Part shown: positions 35,356-48,906 of the stretch, piece by piece
Numbering within the stretch: the stretch's first letter is position 1
Layout: each line of letters starts with the position of its first letter
NCBI RefSeq assembly: GCF_008831285.2
Contig: NC_045140.1
Coordinates: forward strand, 5,249,528 to 5,313,527
Source of the DNA: Nymphaea colorata
Lineage: Eukaryota; Streptophyta; Magnoliopsida; Nymphaeales; Nymphaeaceae
DNA: 64,000 nt
Direction of reading: 5' to 3'
The notes under the pieces: model-generated
What the model saw: only the letters and a program-made list of their open reading frames with translations
Database searches by the model: none
Told to the model about the DNA's origin: nothing
Position numbers and translations under genes: made by a program

Positions 35356-38300
35356 ATGGCGGAGCTGAGGCACCAGTCGTCCAGCGTCCGGTCGAGCAGT
35401 TCGCCCATGAAGCGCGACGAGGATGCTGCTGCGAAAGTTAAGGAGGAGGACAGGCCGGAGGACGAGGCGGAGCCGTACCGCCCCCACCGGCACTACCACA
35501 TAAGGGAAAGAACCCGCTCCTTCGTCTCCAGGCTGCGCTCGTCGCTACCTTACGGGAGGGACCAGCTCTTCCGCTTCTACTCGCCCGAGCTCTTCGTCAA
35601 GCTGTTCTTCCCCGTCGCCGTCATCTTTGTCTTATTGGCCTTCATCTCCGCACCAATCCTCTGGAATCGCCTCGTGGGTTCTTGATTCTTATTCTTATAC
35701 CCTTTCATGGTTTGGAGGTTTGAGAATTGAACCGGATCTGATGGGTTTATCGTCTTTCACTGCCTGGATTTTGGGGGATTTTGTATTTTTTTCAGTTTTC
35801 TGGGACTTTTTTGATGTTTTGGCATCCGATTTTTAGTGCATTGTCTTCCTATTGGGTATATCTCTCAATGGTCTTCTTTCTTGCTGATTCTTTCTCATTT
35901 GTTGGAAGTTGGTACTTCTTTTGTGTGATGTGCATTATCATTTTATGCTGAAGTCGAGAAGGAACTTCAGTTTCTTTTGTTCTGTCGATTTACTGTCTAC
36001 CAATATGATTACTACTGCACCGACAGTTATAAGTTTTTTGAGTTTTGATTTTCATATGATACTTCGTGGGTGTCTTGCTGTCAATGACTTATCTCTGTTC
36101 TGCTCTCAATCATGATCGGATGTTAACTTAAATCACTATCCCATCCAATTGCATTTTTTCTTCATATATTTCATTAAAGAACTCATATCGTGATGTTTTT
36201 CCTTGTCAGAAATGAACTTTTATTTTGTGTGACCTTTCTACACTACTAACCTCCTCTTGTTATTGTCAGTGAAGGGTCTCTTGTATTGTATCGTCACTAT
36301 GTTTTTAAACTTTTTTTGTTTGTGTTGTAGACTGCCCCATACTTATGCACACGAGAAGATATTGTTCTTCGTTGCCCGTCTGTGAGTATTTGCTCTAACT
36401 TCCTTGTTTTATTTGATCAACTTATCCGCAATTTATGTTAAACTTATTCCCTTCCCTTTTTGGGCGACCAACTTATGATACTGATTTAATCCAATATCCC
36501 GTGTTTGCTTCTTGTTGCTAGGTGAAAGAGCCACCTTCACTTTGGGAAAATCCCCACTCAGCTACCACGTCATGGAAACCCTGTGCAGAGAGAAGACCAG
36601 ATGAAGTATCTTGTGAGACTTTCTTTTTCCTGAGTCTGTTATGCATTAGAAATTTCTGCTAGCTTGAGGACCTTAAGTCCTTTTCCCTTTCCTTGCAGAA
36701 CTGAATTATAAGATTGAGCTACAGACTTCCTTAGAAATTATCCATCGGGTAGCAGTTTATTATTTGTAACTGTTTTTTATGGCAAAAAGAAAAAAAACAA
36801 GAAGACTGTCCATCATCTCTAACTAATGATTTTTGTATTAATGCTTGCTATGGGCATAAAGGTGACAGTTTGCTATACAGGGTTTTGGCATAGAGTTATT
36901 TGGCTGATGAGTTTCTTTTTTCTCGTTGTCTCTTTCCCTTTCATTTTCTCCTCTAAAAGATTGTAACAGTATGTGTTTTTGATTTGACAAATATGCTGGT
37001 CCAAATTTGCTTAATTTTGAAATTTTAGTCATGTAAAGAATGAGGACTTAGAAGCTTCAAGTGTGGACCCTTTTGTAAGTTGCTGTCCCTTATCCATGAA
37101 ATTCTTAAGCTCTTTTTCTGCTTGTATAATTTATAAACTATGGTCCAAGCCATCTTGTTATTGTAAATTAAGAAAAAAACTCCACATGTACTTGGACATG
37201 AACCTGAACAGAGATGTGCCATGGTGTGCGTTGCAGATGATATATATTCCCATTTACTCTCCTCTGCTTGGATAAAAATGAAACAATTGTGAGAGCAGAG
37301 TGAATTAAGGAACGTAAAAAGTGGTAATTGCAAAGCTTGGTTTCCAGTAATGGAAGTAAAGCTGTTTGTACCGATCCATCTTCCATGTGAACATGTTGCA
37401 TTTGTCGGGATTTCTGTTGTTGGAAAAAATATTTTTTTGATTGTAGCGTAATGACTTAGTATGGCTAAACAGGCACTTGTAAGATTTGTTGAATACTGCA
37501 CCTCCTACTACTTAATTTGTATCATGTTCATGACTTTGTCCATGCTATTGTACAGTTCTCCCACCTGAAAATGAGACTACTGGATATATACTGGTCCAGG
37601 CTGAGGGTGGACTAAATCAGCAGAGAATAGCTGTATGAATATTTCTTACTTCTATTTTTCACTTCCAAATGTCTTTTATATTTATGATGTATGCATTTCT
37701 TCTTTTTCTTTTCATTTTTTTCTTCCTCCATTTCAGGGTTGTATATTCTTGCACTGTATATGTCATGTGGACATGAAATATGGGGAACACTAATTGCAGA
37801 CGTGCTCTTTTCATACACTAGCCCAATCAATTTGTGTAAGGACAAGTTGAAATTGAAATTTAATGCAAAAGACAAGGCTAAAAGGCAAATTCGATCTGGA
37901 TATGCTAAGGCTAGAAATGAAGTTGAGTAGCAGGTTCATTGGTAGCAGAACACTTGTCTGTAAAAAGATGTGTTTTTCACGTTCTATCTATAACATGATT
38001 TCCCAAAACCATTGACCAGTATATAGATTCTAGACTAAGTTGTTAGATGGAAGGTGATGAACAGAAAATGAAGAGTTAAAAGTCTTCCTTTAAGGAGTTC
38101 ATAACTCCTATTCACACCAAATGTGCCCCCTTCACTAGCATATAAGAGTCATTCTAGGATAGATGTTTGCAACTATCTACAGGACCTAAGTTGCAAACAA
38201 GTTCTCCAGGAGTACTAACATTTTGTTCTCAAGTGGCCTTGTCATCTGGAACACTTAAAGAGCTCCCTTGCCATTTGCCAATCATCTCCATTCATCACAT

Positions 38301-41300
38301 CAGCCCATCTCTAGTGCTCATAGCCACATCTCTAACTCTATTATCTCTTAGGATCTGTTGTATACACTCATAACACTTGACAGACGATCAAGGATAGATA
38401 TCTGAAAGCCTCATGCCTAGCAGTCCGATAGACAGCTGGGCAAAATGTTTATGAAGTCTGAACCAATATACCTCATCTTACCATCTTATTTTGATGATGG
38501 AAAGAATGAGAAAGTTCTTTGGATGTCCTCAACTCAGACTGTGCAGGTGCATATTTTTTACATTTTACAATGGCTTGTTTTAGTTTCTTGCTGTAAAAAC
38601 CCATGCATCCCTTCCTTGCCCACCAGATAATGTCCCTAAATCTTCTTTGAACTAGTTGCTCGATTGCTTACTTATTAATTTACAAAGAGTCCTGTTATTG
38701 TCTTGCTAGGACAATATTCTTCAAACTTTCTGTCATCATATTCATATTTTGTTGCAATTGCTTAAAAGTTTCTGTCTGGTTATGCTTGCCCTTCTTTCAA
38801 CTTGAACTGTTTTATGACTCTTTGATTATATCTCAGCTAAGACCTAGGTATTTTATTGCCTGAAATATCCTGGATGGTAGCATGAATTTATATTTTGATT
38901 AGAATATGAATCTCAATGAATTTTTGGCACAAGTGAAATTCCTTTAGAGGACAGCTGAAACATATTATTAATGTGATTTGTTACAGTGACCATTTTGTGT
39001 TTTACAGATATGTAATGCTGTAGCCGTTGCAAAAATAATGAATGCGACCCTTATTTTGCCACTTTTGAAGCAGGACCAGATCTGGAAAGATCAAACGTGA
39101 GATTCCATGTGGCTAAGCTTCCTTCTGTTCTTCTCTAGATTGATAATTGTCATGTATGCTTTGTCTTATGTGTTTGACATCTCAAGCTTTTATGATTATT
39201 AGTATTTATTTCATAAGCTAAGTTGAAAAGGCTCCTAATTTTTTGTAGTAGTTTACTGTGATGCTTGTTGCAAAGTGATTACTATTATATTCTTGTCATC
39301 CTTGATAGCTTAAAGCTGCTCTTTTGGTGTAACTAGTGTAAGATGAGGTTAGGATGTCTATGTTGGTTGTACGGGTAGCTTTGTTAATTTGTGTTGCCTA
39401 ATCTAAGATATGTAGATATGTCCACACACATGTGCATGTATGTTTATGTCTCTTAATATAAACATGAAAATGCATTTGCACACTTTGGCAGCTTTTCATA
39501 ATTAAATGTACAATCAATCACCCTATTTGTGTTATTTTTCACATAAACCTGAACCTTTCAGAAGTGGATCCACTATTGTGAAGCATTAAGTTCTTGTTTT
39601 TCTGATTAGGTAGTCCCATCTCTGTTTTTGCAATTGATTGTAGTGGTAATTTTCTTTTTGTGTATGCCTGTGATGCCTGTATTGCCTTGTTTGCGCAGGA
39701 AATTCGAAGACATATTTGATGTTAATCATTTCATTAAGTATTTGAAGGATGATGTACGAATTGTACGTGATATTCCCGATTGGTTTCCTGAAAGAGCAGA
39801 GCTGTTCACAAGTATAAGGTTCTTTCTCCTGTATTTATTTCCTCTTGCTTGGTAATACATACACTTCAATATAAAGATAAATCTGTGTGCATTAGATGCC
39901 TGAGTTGGATAAATTTTAGATGCTTAAATTTTTAATTTTGAAGTTCTGAAGGTGAAGATCATGGATATATCACAATCTATCACACGGACGTGCCAAAACA
40001 TGCACAGTGCCTGCATCGATGCAATGCAGGTGTGGGGGCTGATTTGGTTCTGAAACTGCACCCAACTTGGTCCATGCAAGTCGGGTTATGATGATTATTG
40101 CACCTGATACTTTTTCCGGCAAAAAAAAAAACTTTTATGTCAAAATGAAGAAAGAAAAAAGGAAAAAAAAGTGTTCTCTTCTTTCACCCATACCATTCTT
40201 TTCAGCGACTGCCGGCCTGAAAATGTCAATGGTGTTTACCCACTCTTTCTTCTTCTCTCGTGTTCCCATTGCTCTTGTTCTTCTTTTTTTGCTCTCGTGT
40301 TCCCACTTCTCTTGTTCCCATTGCTCTCGTGTTCCCATTGCTGCCGTCGAAGACCATGGAAACATACCATACCTCTAAAATAGTTGGATGCAATGAGGGA
40401 AGCATCAGTTGTACGCTTACAAGGAATGAAAAGTACCATTTCATAGAAGCAGTTGACTACCACAAGAATATGATCAAACCCCCTAACGGTCTTGTTTAAG
40501 CCTACCACAAAATCCATAGATACATGCTCCCACGGCCACAGGCAATCAAGGAGGGGAAGTGGAGTATATAAACCAACATTTTGCTTTGACCCTTAAGTGG
40601 TTTGGCACGTATGGTGATTCTTGATAAAACGAGATACATCACAACACATTTTTGGTCAAAAATATTGTTCATGACCAAAATGACCAGATAGACCACTGGA
40701 ATGTAACTCAGATATAAGAAAAAGCCGAAGAAAAGAATCAGGAATACACAACCAGTTCCATAAAAAAGATAACCATCACGGATAGAAAACTGAATATCAC
40801 TTGGAGATGACATAAAAACAATTTTCCCAAACAGTTTTGAAATTTAAGTCGGTGGGGTATAAGTCTTCGCAAATTTCAAGCCCTACAACCTGGGTGGTTA
40901 TGACACTCAAAACATGAGTTTTACGGCTGAGGGTGTCGGCTACCTTGTCCAAAGTTTTTGCATGATGCTTGATGGAAAAAGAGTATTTTTGCAAAAAGAC
41001 AATCCACTTAGCATGAAAGACCAACCTTCTTTTAATTGTTTAAAAAACGTAATGCTTCATGATCAATATAAAAAGCAAACTCTTTATAAATCAAGAAATG
41101 TCTCTAATCTCGAAGAGCCTCAACAACATAAATTCAAGGTCATAGGTAGAGTTATTGTGCTTTGCCGTCTAGCTTCTCACTAAAGAAAGCAACAAACTGG
41201 CGGTTTTGGCTCAAAACTCCCCTTATGCCTACATTTTTGAGGGATCACACTCAACATCAAAAACTTGAGAAAAATCAGGAAGTGCCAAAGTTGGGGCTCA

Positions 41301-44300
41301 CGTCATCTTTCCCTTGATGGTGTTAGATGCCTGACCCATTTCAGAAGTTGAAAGAAACTTAGTACCTTTGAGACACTTTGTAATGGATGTCATAATTGTA
41401 CTCAAGTTTTTAATAAAACGACAATAGGAAGTAGCCAACTCATGGAAACTTCGGGCTTCTCCTACAATTTTTGGGGTTGGCCAATCTATGATTGCTTGGA
41501 CCTTTGACGGATAGGCCTTTACACCATTATCAGAAACCACAGAACTCAAAAAATCAAGACTGGGACAAAAAAACACTTCTTAGCATTTACAAAAAGCTTT
41601 TTTCAAAAGACTGTAGTACTTGTTTCAAATGTGTCAAATATGCTGACCCTATGGAATTGTAAACAAAAATAAAAAATGTACAACCACAAACTTCCCAAGG
41701 AATGGTCGCAGAACTTGTCTCATGACATGCATGAATGTAGGTGCATTAGATAACCTGAAAGACATCAGTAACCACTCATAAAGCCCATGTGTAGTTCTAA
41801 AGGTTGTTTTCTATTCATCCCCTTCCCGAATACGAATCTGATGTTAGCCACTCTTAGGGTCAATGCTGGAAAAGACATGGGAACCGATTAACTAGTTTAA
41901 CATGTTATCTAGCCTAGGGATGGGAAATCGGTACTTGATCATGATTTTATTTATGGCCTATTATCGATGCACGTGTTTCGATCCGTCCTTTTTAAAGGTA
42001 AGTAGGGCAAGCACAATGCAAGGACTGACACTTTTCCTAATGGACCCTTTTTTCGGTAACTCTCCTACCTGACATTGTATCTCTGCATTGTTTGTTGGGT
42101 TCAAACGATGGATAGGCAAGTTGGGAAGACTAGACCCTGGGATAAAGTCTATGGCCGCATGGTCCGTAAGGGAGGGAGGCCAACTGGGAGATCCATAGAC
42201 ATGATGCTAGCAAACTCCTGGAGAAGGGGATGAATGCTCATGGGTATGTCAGTAGGGACAATCAAGGTGTGTTTGGCTACCAAGGTAGACAATAACTATC
42301 ACTCCTCAAGAATCTAAGAACTCCTTTTGGGAGAGGCTAGTAAACACTACTGCCTTGGCCAGTTTTCTTGTTGTGCAGTTCCCTAACTCTTTAAGGGGAA
42401 GCAGCTTAATGTTTGTTCCATACATCTTAAAAGCGTAGGTATTGTTGCACCCATCATGGATATCCTTCCTATCATACTGTCAGGGTCTCTGTAACAACAC
42501 ATGACACATATCCATGGGAGCTACTTCACGCCACATATTTTACTTATAATGTAGTCCCATAGAAAACTTGACTAAACATCAACTCATAGGACACTCATTC
42601 TTCTTTTTAAACCACAACATTCTGTAGGGATGAGGATGGTTCTCTACTACCTTAGGTTCAGAAGTTCAACTAAGGAGGCCGACACCATGTGCTCACATGC
42701 CCCACTATCAATCACCACATCGCAAATGTGACCCTCACACTTACAATGCGTGCAAAATATGACGTTCTGCGACCACTTGCTATTATCTAGGGCACACAAA
42801 GCAGACATAACAAATTTGATGGAGTTGACATCACTCCCATCAAACTTTACAAAGTCACCATCTCTCTCAGGCCACTCACTCGATGACGACTAGGACTGCC
42901 CATCCATGTCATGATCATGATCATCCTGTGTATGTTCTTGGTTTGCTAATAACGGTGGGACACTGAGATGCAATATGTCCAGACCCAACACTTAACTATT
43001 AGAATTTGAACTTCGGGTTTTAGACCTAGTGTTAAAGGCAAGACAACTGTCATTCTTGTTTGAGTCTTAGACTCGGACTTTTCTCCGAACTTTAGGAAGC
43101 TTGGTCCCCTGGCTGGAGAACCTGATTTATAATTGTTTGTTTCAATAAGTTTAGTAGGACGCTCACTATGATGCTTCAACTTGTCCTCCATATTCAATGC
43201 ATATGAGATAGCTTGATCTAAAGACATAACATGAGCACAGCAAATTCATAAAAAATAACATGGCGAAGTCTAGCAGTATACTTGGCAATATGCTGCTCTG
43301 GTGTCTCTTGGATCTGAAGTTCTAAACCCAAAGGGAGAGTTGGTGGAAGTCCTCGGTGTACCCCTACATGGTGCTAGTTCCCTGATGCAGATGAATGTAC
43401 TGGCGGTAGACTAGCTGCGCATGATCAGAAGGAACAAACTTGGCATTCATCAACCGCTTCATCTTTTTCCAAAGATGAAGCACAATAACTTTATCTATGG
43501 CCTTGAGTTTTATGTTGTTGTCCTTTACTTGGTTTATAAGGAGTTTGTTTTTATACTGATTATGAGGCATTATGTTTTTTAAATAGTCAAAAGAAGGTTA
43601 GTACTTGTCATGCTAAATGAATTGCCTTTTTGCAAAAAAGACTCTTTTTCTATTAAGCACCAGACAGAAACTTTGAACAAGGTAGCCAACGCCCTCAGCT
43701 GTGAATCATGTTTTGCCATAACCACCTAGATTGTAAGGTTTGAAATTTGCAAAGACTTATATCTCACTGATTTAGATTTCAAAACTATTTGGGAAAATTA
43801 TTTTTCTAAGCCATCTCGAAGTGATCTTCAATTTTTTACCCATGATGGTTATCTCTTTTATGGAAATTGGTTGTGTATTCCTGATTCTTCTCTTTAGCTT
43901 TTTTTTAATATACAAGTTACATTCTAGTGGCCTATCTGGTCATGATAAAACATTTGCTTTAGTGTCTAAATGATATTTTTGACCAAAAATGCATCGTAAT
44001 ATATTTCGTTTTGTCAAGATTTGTCATGTGTGCTAGACCTCTGTAAGGCAAAAGTAGAATGTTTGTTTATATACTTCACTTCCCATCCCGGATCGCCCGT
44101 GGGAGCATATGTCTATGGATTTTGTGGTAGGCTCACTCTAACTCAAGACTGTTAGGGGGTTTAATTCCATTCTTGTGGTAGTCGATCGCTTCTTTAAAAT
44201 TGTTCTTTTCATTCCCTGTAAGCATACAACTGATGCTTCCCTTATCACATCCTACTACTTTAGAGGTGCAGTATGTTTTCATGGTCTTCCTCGGTCTATC

Positions 44301-47300
44301 ACTTCAGATAGGGACATTCACTTTTTACATTTTTGAGATTTTTTGTGGGCTTTATTGAAAAAGTTTACAGTTTAGTAGCGCCTACCATTCCTAGACGGAT
44401 GGATAGACTAAGATAGTTAATTGCAATCTAGGAAATCTTTAGCATTGTCTTGTTGGGGACCATGTCAAGACATGGGATGTTGCCACAGGTTGAGTTTGCT
44501 AATAATAATTTTGTTAATAGGTTCACTGTATGACTCCTTTCCAGATTGTCTATGGTAGAACTCCTGTTTGCATATTGTTGATCTTGCTCTCACCTCTCAA
44601 GTTAATCCGTCACCACCTGTCGTCATTGAGTATAATATATATGAAGGAATTCATGCTTTGGTGAAAAGAACTCTAGAGGAAAGCTACAATGTCTACAAGG
44701 CCTGAGTCGACCAGTCATGTCATTCTTGAGTTCTGAGGTTGGGGATTTAGTCATGGTCTACTTATGTCCAGAGCGTTTCCCTGTCGGAACATGTCACTAT
44801 TGAGTCTCCACAAGTATGGTCCTTTTAGGGTCATCCAAAAGTTTAGTGACAATGCATATTTGATTGATTTGCCAGGTGATTGGAACATATCACCAATCTT
44901 TAATATTCAAATTCGTCGGAGTCGAATTCTTTCCAGCCAAAAGAGAATGATGCAGGGCAGAACTAGAGGGACCAGTAGATCTAGTCTCTCTTGATGCATC
45001 CAGACGAGAGTGTTGATCGACAACTCCATCGAGAATCCGTGCATGGGTCGAAGCTCAGGACCAGAGGAACTCTGGAAGTGTACGTAAGGAGGTCCGCGCG
45101 TACAACCAAGGGGCAAAGACGGCGAAGGTTTAGCCCTTCTCGGGCTAGTTAGTCATTTTGAGATTTTATTTAGACACTTGGACCTTTGTTCATATTTTGG
45201 ATTCAAATCTCATGTTTTGGACCCATTATTCTTTTTGTTTTGAGTGGAGGTATAAATAATTAAATACCCCCCATGTTAAGTCATTAAAGTTAGTTTTGAG
45301 AATTAGAAAAAAAAAGAAGAAAAAGTGGGTTAGAGAGAGATTATATTAACTCTTGTTGATTTTCTGTTGTTTATCTTTTTTGTTCTTCAATCAAGGGTCA
45401 TTGATTCATGATGCGGAGTGGGCGATCCTCCTTACCACTGTATAAACTTTCCTTACATGCACTTCCCTAGTTTTGAGCTTCGACTCGAGCACGGATATGT
45501 GATGGAGTTGTTGATCGGTGCCCTGGTTGGGGATGGATCCCTTGATGCATTTGGCGAGTCTGGATCTATCGAGTCCCTCTGGTTCCCCTTGCATCAAACA
45601 ACCACACCAGGTCATGCTATAAAGGATGACCAAGGTGACGTTTTTTGAAGACGCCCCCCTGTCGTCCTTTAAGAAGGATGACAGGTGGTCTGCCAACATT
45701 TTAAAAATGATTTTTTTTTTATTTTATGTAATGTAAATTTTAAAGATGGATAAAGTAAGCTTTGAATGACCTTCGACTTACAGCCAAAAGAAATATAATC
45801 ATATAACACACACACTTGCGGTAGGTGCACCCAATTTTTTTTTTTTTTTAAATTCTTGTACTTACACCTGCTTCCACACCTGTACCAATGCCCATACAAT
45901 CATTAAGTCATGAAAGATGATAACTATATGTTTTGAACTTCTGAAATTGTGATGTAATCTAAGTCCTAAGACTCTAAGTCCTAAGATTCTATAAAATTTT
46001 CAAGTTTAAAATTATAATGGATGCTTATTATGTTATTTTGAATCTCTGATTTCTTATTTTTGAATGTGTTGTCGATACACATGAATGTTTCTTATGTATG
46101 ATGATATTTTTTATATTTGAATACATTTTTCTTGATTTCTGATTTTTTGTTTATTTTTTCAGATTTTTCTCTATTTTTTAATTTTTTTTATATTTTTCAA
46201 TTAAAAAAATTAATTTTACGATACGGCGTATAGGTCGGCCCGACCGATACGCGATACACTACGCCTTTTATAACATTGATTACCACAATGTCTTCCAATT
46301 TTGTTCTGCTGTAGCATAACATGATCTGGCCTTTCTTCTTGTTGTTATCACAAAGTAAATTTCAGGGTTATTTTCGTTTTTATCTTTTCTTTCGTGTGGT
46401 ATCTACACGATCTATATAAACATAAAACATGCTTAATAATTGCTATATAAGATACTGCATGACAAATGCTGATGAACGGCTGGCATCTGATTGTTTAGGT
46501 GCATAGTGCTTACGTCCATCTGCAAAGTGCAAACTCTTCCAAGCTTTACTGAAGAATAATGCTTTCTTTTTACCTTCATTATGTGTTGTTGGAGTTGCCA
46601 GTCTAGCATGTTTTCTTCTGGTTTTCATCTTAGCAGCTTCTTTTTATTGCTTCATCTTGCTTAGGTGACTTTTTGTTGATACAAAGAGTTTCAGAGCTTT
46701 CTTGGTTTCCTTTTCATCATTGTTATTCTTGGTATTAATAGAACATATTGCATTCTTGTAAAAGTCTTTATTATTGATTACCATTTGCACCATATATTTT
46801 TTCTAAATATGTAATGAACACATCAAGTAAAAACAGTTATTGCAATGACTTATTACATATATGGGTCACCTAACTTTAGGTTAACGGCAGTGGCATCTTC
46901 CATCAGATATGTAGTTCATTCTTTTAATGAATTTCTTTATTTTGCAGGCGTACGGTGAAAAATATTCCAAAATATGCATCAGCACAGTTTTATATTGACA
47001 ATGTACTTCCTCGCATTAAGGAGAAAAAAATTATGGCTCTGAAACCTTTTGTTGATAGATTGGGGTAAGTATTAGTTGCTTCTTGGATGTCCAGTGCTTA
47101 CTAATGAATTCTGCATAAAATGAATTGGTCTCTCACTTTAAACGTCCTTAGATCCTGCCATGTTTTATGCTTACCTCTTCTCATCTGATTGCACCTGTAC
47201 ATGTTTGAATGACAAAACCAAGTTCATGTAAAATACTAATATTTTTTTTTTCTCTGGCTTCAGGTATGAAAATGTCCCGCCAGAAATCAATCGCTTGAGG

Positions 47301-48906
47301 TGCAGGGTTAACTATCACGCTTTAAAATTTTTACCTGACATTGAAGAAATGGCTGAAAAGATATATGCGAGGATGAGAAATCGAACTGGCAGCCCTAGTC
47401 CTTACATGTAATGCCTGTTTACTATTTCTTGATCATCTGAATTTTCCTGTTTTGAATGCTTAATACTGCTGTTAGGCCCTTTCATTGCCAGGCATCATCA
47501 GTGGACTCTTTGGTTAACAGGGCTCTTCACCTAAGGTTTGAGAAGGGTATGGTCGGGCTGTCATTCTGTGATTTTGTGGGGACAAGAGAGGAAAAAGCCA
47601 TGATGGCAGCATATAGAAAGAAAGAATGGCCTCGTCGCTATAAAGTAAAGAATATTCAGCTTCCACCTGTTAATTTCGTTCAGCTAAAATTGAAGTACCA
47701 CATCAGTAAATTTGTTCCTTTCTTTGTACACAGGATGGATCCCATCTTTGGCAGACAGCACTGGAGAAGAGAAAAGAAGGGCGCTGTCCTCTTGAACCTG
47801 GTGAAGTTGCTGTGATCTTACGAGCCATGGGTTACCCAAAAGAAACACAGATTTATGTAGCTTCTGGGCAGGTCTATGGTGGGCTCAACAGGATGGCTCC
47901 CCTCAGGAATATGTTCCCCAATTTGGTAAAAATTCTCCTTGAAGATTAGACAGATACATGATTTCTTACTGGTGGATGACTTTTTAATAATCAATATGCT
48001 TAATTTTGGCAATGTGGTCTGCAATTTATATGAAGTGAAAAATCGACTCACCATGGTCTTTTATCTAAGAGTTCTATTGACATAGGTTTGAACCAGCTGT
48101 AAGCTTTACGCAGGATTCTCATGCATTCTCTTGATGAAGAAAAGAGAAAAGAAGAATTAAACTTTTGTTCTCTCCTCAGGGTTGGCAGTAAAAGTCCCAG
48201 CCTCTTAGAGAGACTGGTTGCAGTGTTATAAAAATCAGTTTGCTTCGCCGATTGGGTGAATCTGCCGGTTCCCCTGTTCTGGTGAATCTGTTATGAATCA
48301 GCCTATTAAAGAAAGCATTCTAAAAATATAAATGGAAAAATGCATAAAAAACTTAAAATATATCAAAAAATTAGTTAAACTCAACATGGGACACCCTTGA
48401 ATCAACCACAAAATGGAATCTGTTAGCCATCAACTCAAATCGTGTCAGCTGATTCAGGCCCAACTTGGACCAATTCTGATAACACTGATTGGTTGTATCT
48501 TAGTTCAACCACTCTGTTATATATCATTTGACCCTTGCATTTTCAGGTAACCAAGGAGGATCTGACAAGCAAAGGCGAACTGGAAGGGCTGAAGAAACAT
48601 GTAACAAGTCTGGCTGCACTCGATTTCCTTGTATGCTTGAAGGCTGATGTCTTTGTAATGACTCATGGAGGAAATTTTGCGAAGCTGATAATGGGTGCTC
48701 GAAGATACATGGGTCACCGGCTCAAATCCATTAAGCCAGACAAGAACATCATGGCCAAGTCACTGGGTGATCCTTTCCTTGGTTGGGCCAACTTTGTTGA
48801 AGATGTTCTCATTGCACATGAGACAAAGACAGGGTTGCCTGAGCCTTCATTCCCACAATACGATCTATATGAAAATCCTCTAACCCCATGCATGTGTAGA
48901 ACATGA
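35356..48906 (+). CDS. Plant O-fucosyltransferase family protein (PF10250 / DUF246 type), 11 exons, 560 aa
   Basis: Exons by eye: 35356-35673, 36331-36381, 36522-36612, 37556-37632, 39008-39096, 39699-39818, 46948-47064, 47264-47407, 47521-47644, 47734-47925, 48547-48906. All junctions are GT-AG and in phase. The product is a type II Golgi-type protein: a cytosolic N-terminus, a membrane anchor at residues ~81-103 ([20 protein letters not shown]), then the catalytic region with GGLNQQR (~171-177), [14 protein letters not shown] (~339), [10 protein letters not shown] and FVMTHGG (~477-483), ending NPLTPCMC. The family contains plant glycosyltransferases acting on wall polysaccharides or proteins; it resembles the Arabidopsis FRIABLE1-like clade by recollection, so no symbol is given. 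Introns 4 (1.4 kb) and 6 (7.1 kb, retroelement-filled) are large. No lesion is seen in the coding exons. Confidence 0.93.
40236..43470 (-). mobile_element. Ty3/Gypsy retrotransposon remnant 1 (gag-PR-RT-RH-IN), inside O-fucosyltransferase intron 6
   Basis: Read from high to low coordinates, the domain order is that of a Gypsy element. Gag is at about 43470-42950 ([38 protein letters not shown]). Protease is near 42730-42650 ([17 protein letters not shown]). Reverse transcriptase is at about 42080-41298 (degraded; [20 protein letters not shown] clear). The RNase H end is at 41024-40900 ([13 protein letters not shown]). Integrase is at 40813-40236 ([20 protein letters not shown]). It has many stops and frameshifts and no recognisable flanking LTRs. 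It lies antisense to the host gene. Confidence 0.85.
40255..40350. repeat. Minisatellite with GTTCCCATTGCTCT-like units
   Basis: Several imperfect copies of a 14-18 bp pyrimidine-rich unit (for example CTCGTGTTCCCATTG) at the integrase end of Gypsy remnant 1. Confidence 0.8.
43471..45400 (+). mobile_element. Ty3/Gypsy remnant 2 (RNase H, integrase, 3' end), opposite orientation
   Basis: 43490-44270 is the reverse-complement counterpart of 41150-40330 in remnant 1. It reads, with stops, as the RNase H end ([12 protein letters not shown]), the linker ([13 protein letters not shown]) and integrase (SMDFVV near 44110; [15 protein letters not shown] near 44225). The integrase C-terminus is at 44790-44930 ([20 protein letters not shown], then [15 protein letters not shown]). 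After about 45100 the sequence is LTR-like: GGTATAAATAATT near 45250, then a T-rich stretch to about 45400. It starts where the gag of remnant 1 ends, so the two form a foldback. Confidence 0.8.
45430..45660 (-). mobile_element. Gypsy fragment 3, inverted relative to remnant 2
   Basis: 45466-45600 resembles the reverse complement of 44945-45060. Shared features are the GAGCTTCGAC...GCACGGAT..GATGGAGTTGTTGATC stretch and the ATCTA..GAGTCCCTCTGG end. It is therefore another copy of the post-integrase tail in the opposite orientation, making a second foldback centred near 45250. Confidence 0.6.

Noticed and set aside
37691-37930. 79-codon frame ([17 protein letters not shown]...) in O-fucosyltransferase intron 4
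   Set aside because: The flanking exons join in phase without it, and it has no recognised family.
47456-47520. Coding extension [10 protein letters not shown] upstream of exon 9 of the O-fucosyltransferase gene
   Set aside because: The acceptor at 47520 joins exon 8 (TACAT|) to GGCTCTTCAC to give [11 protein letters not shown], which matches the family. The upstream frame is intron.
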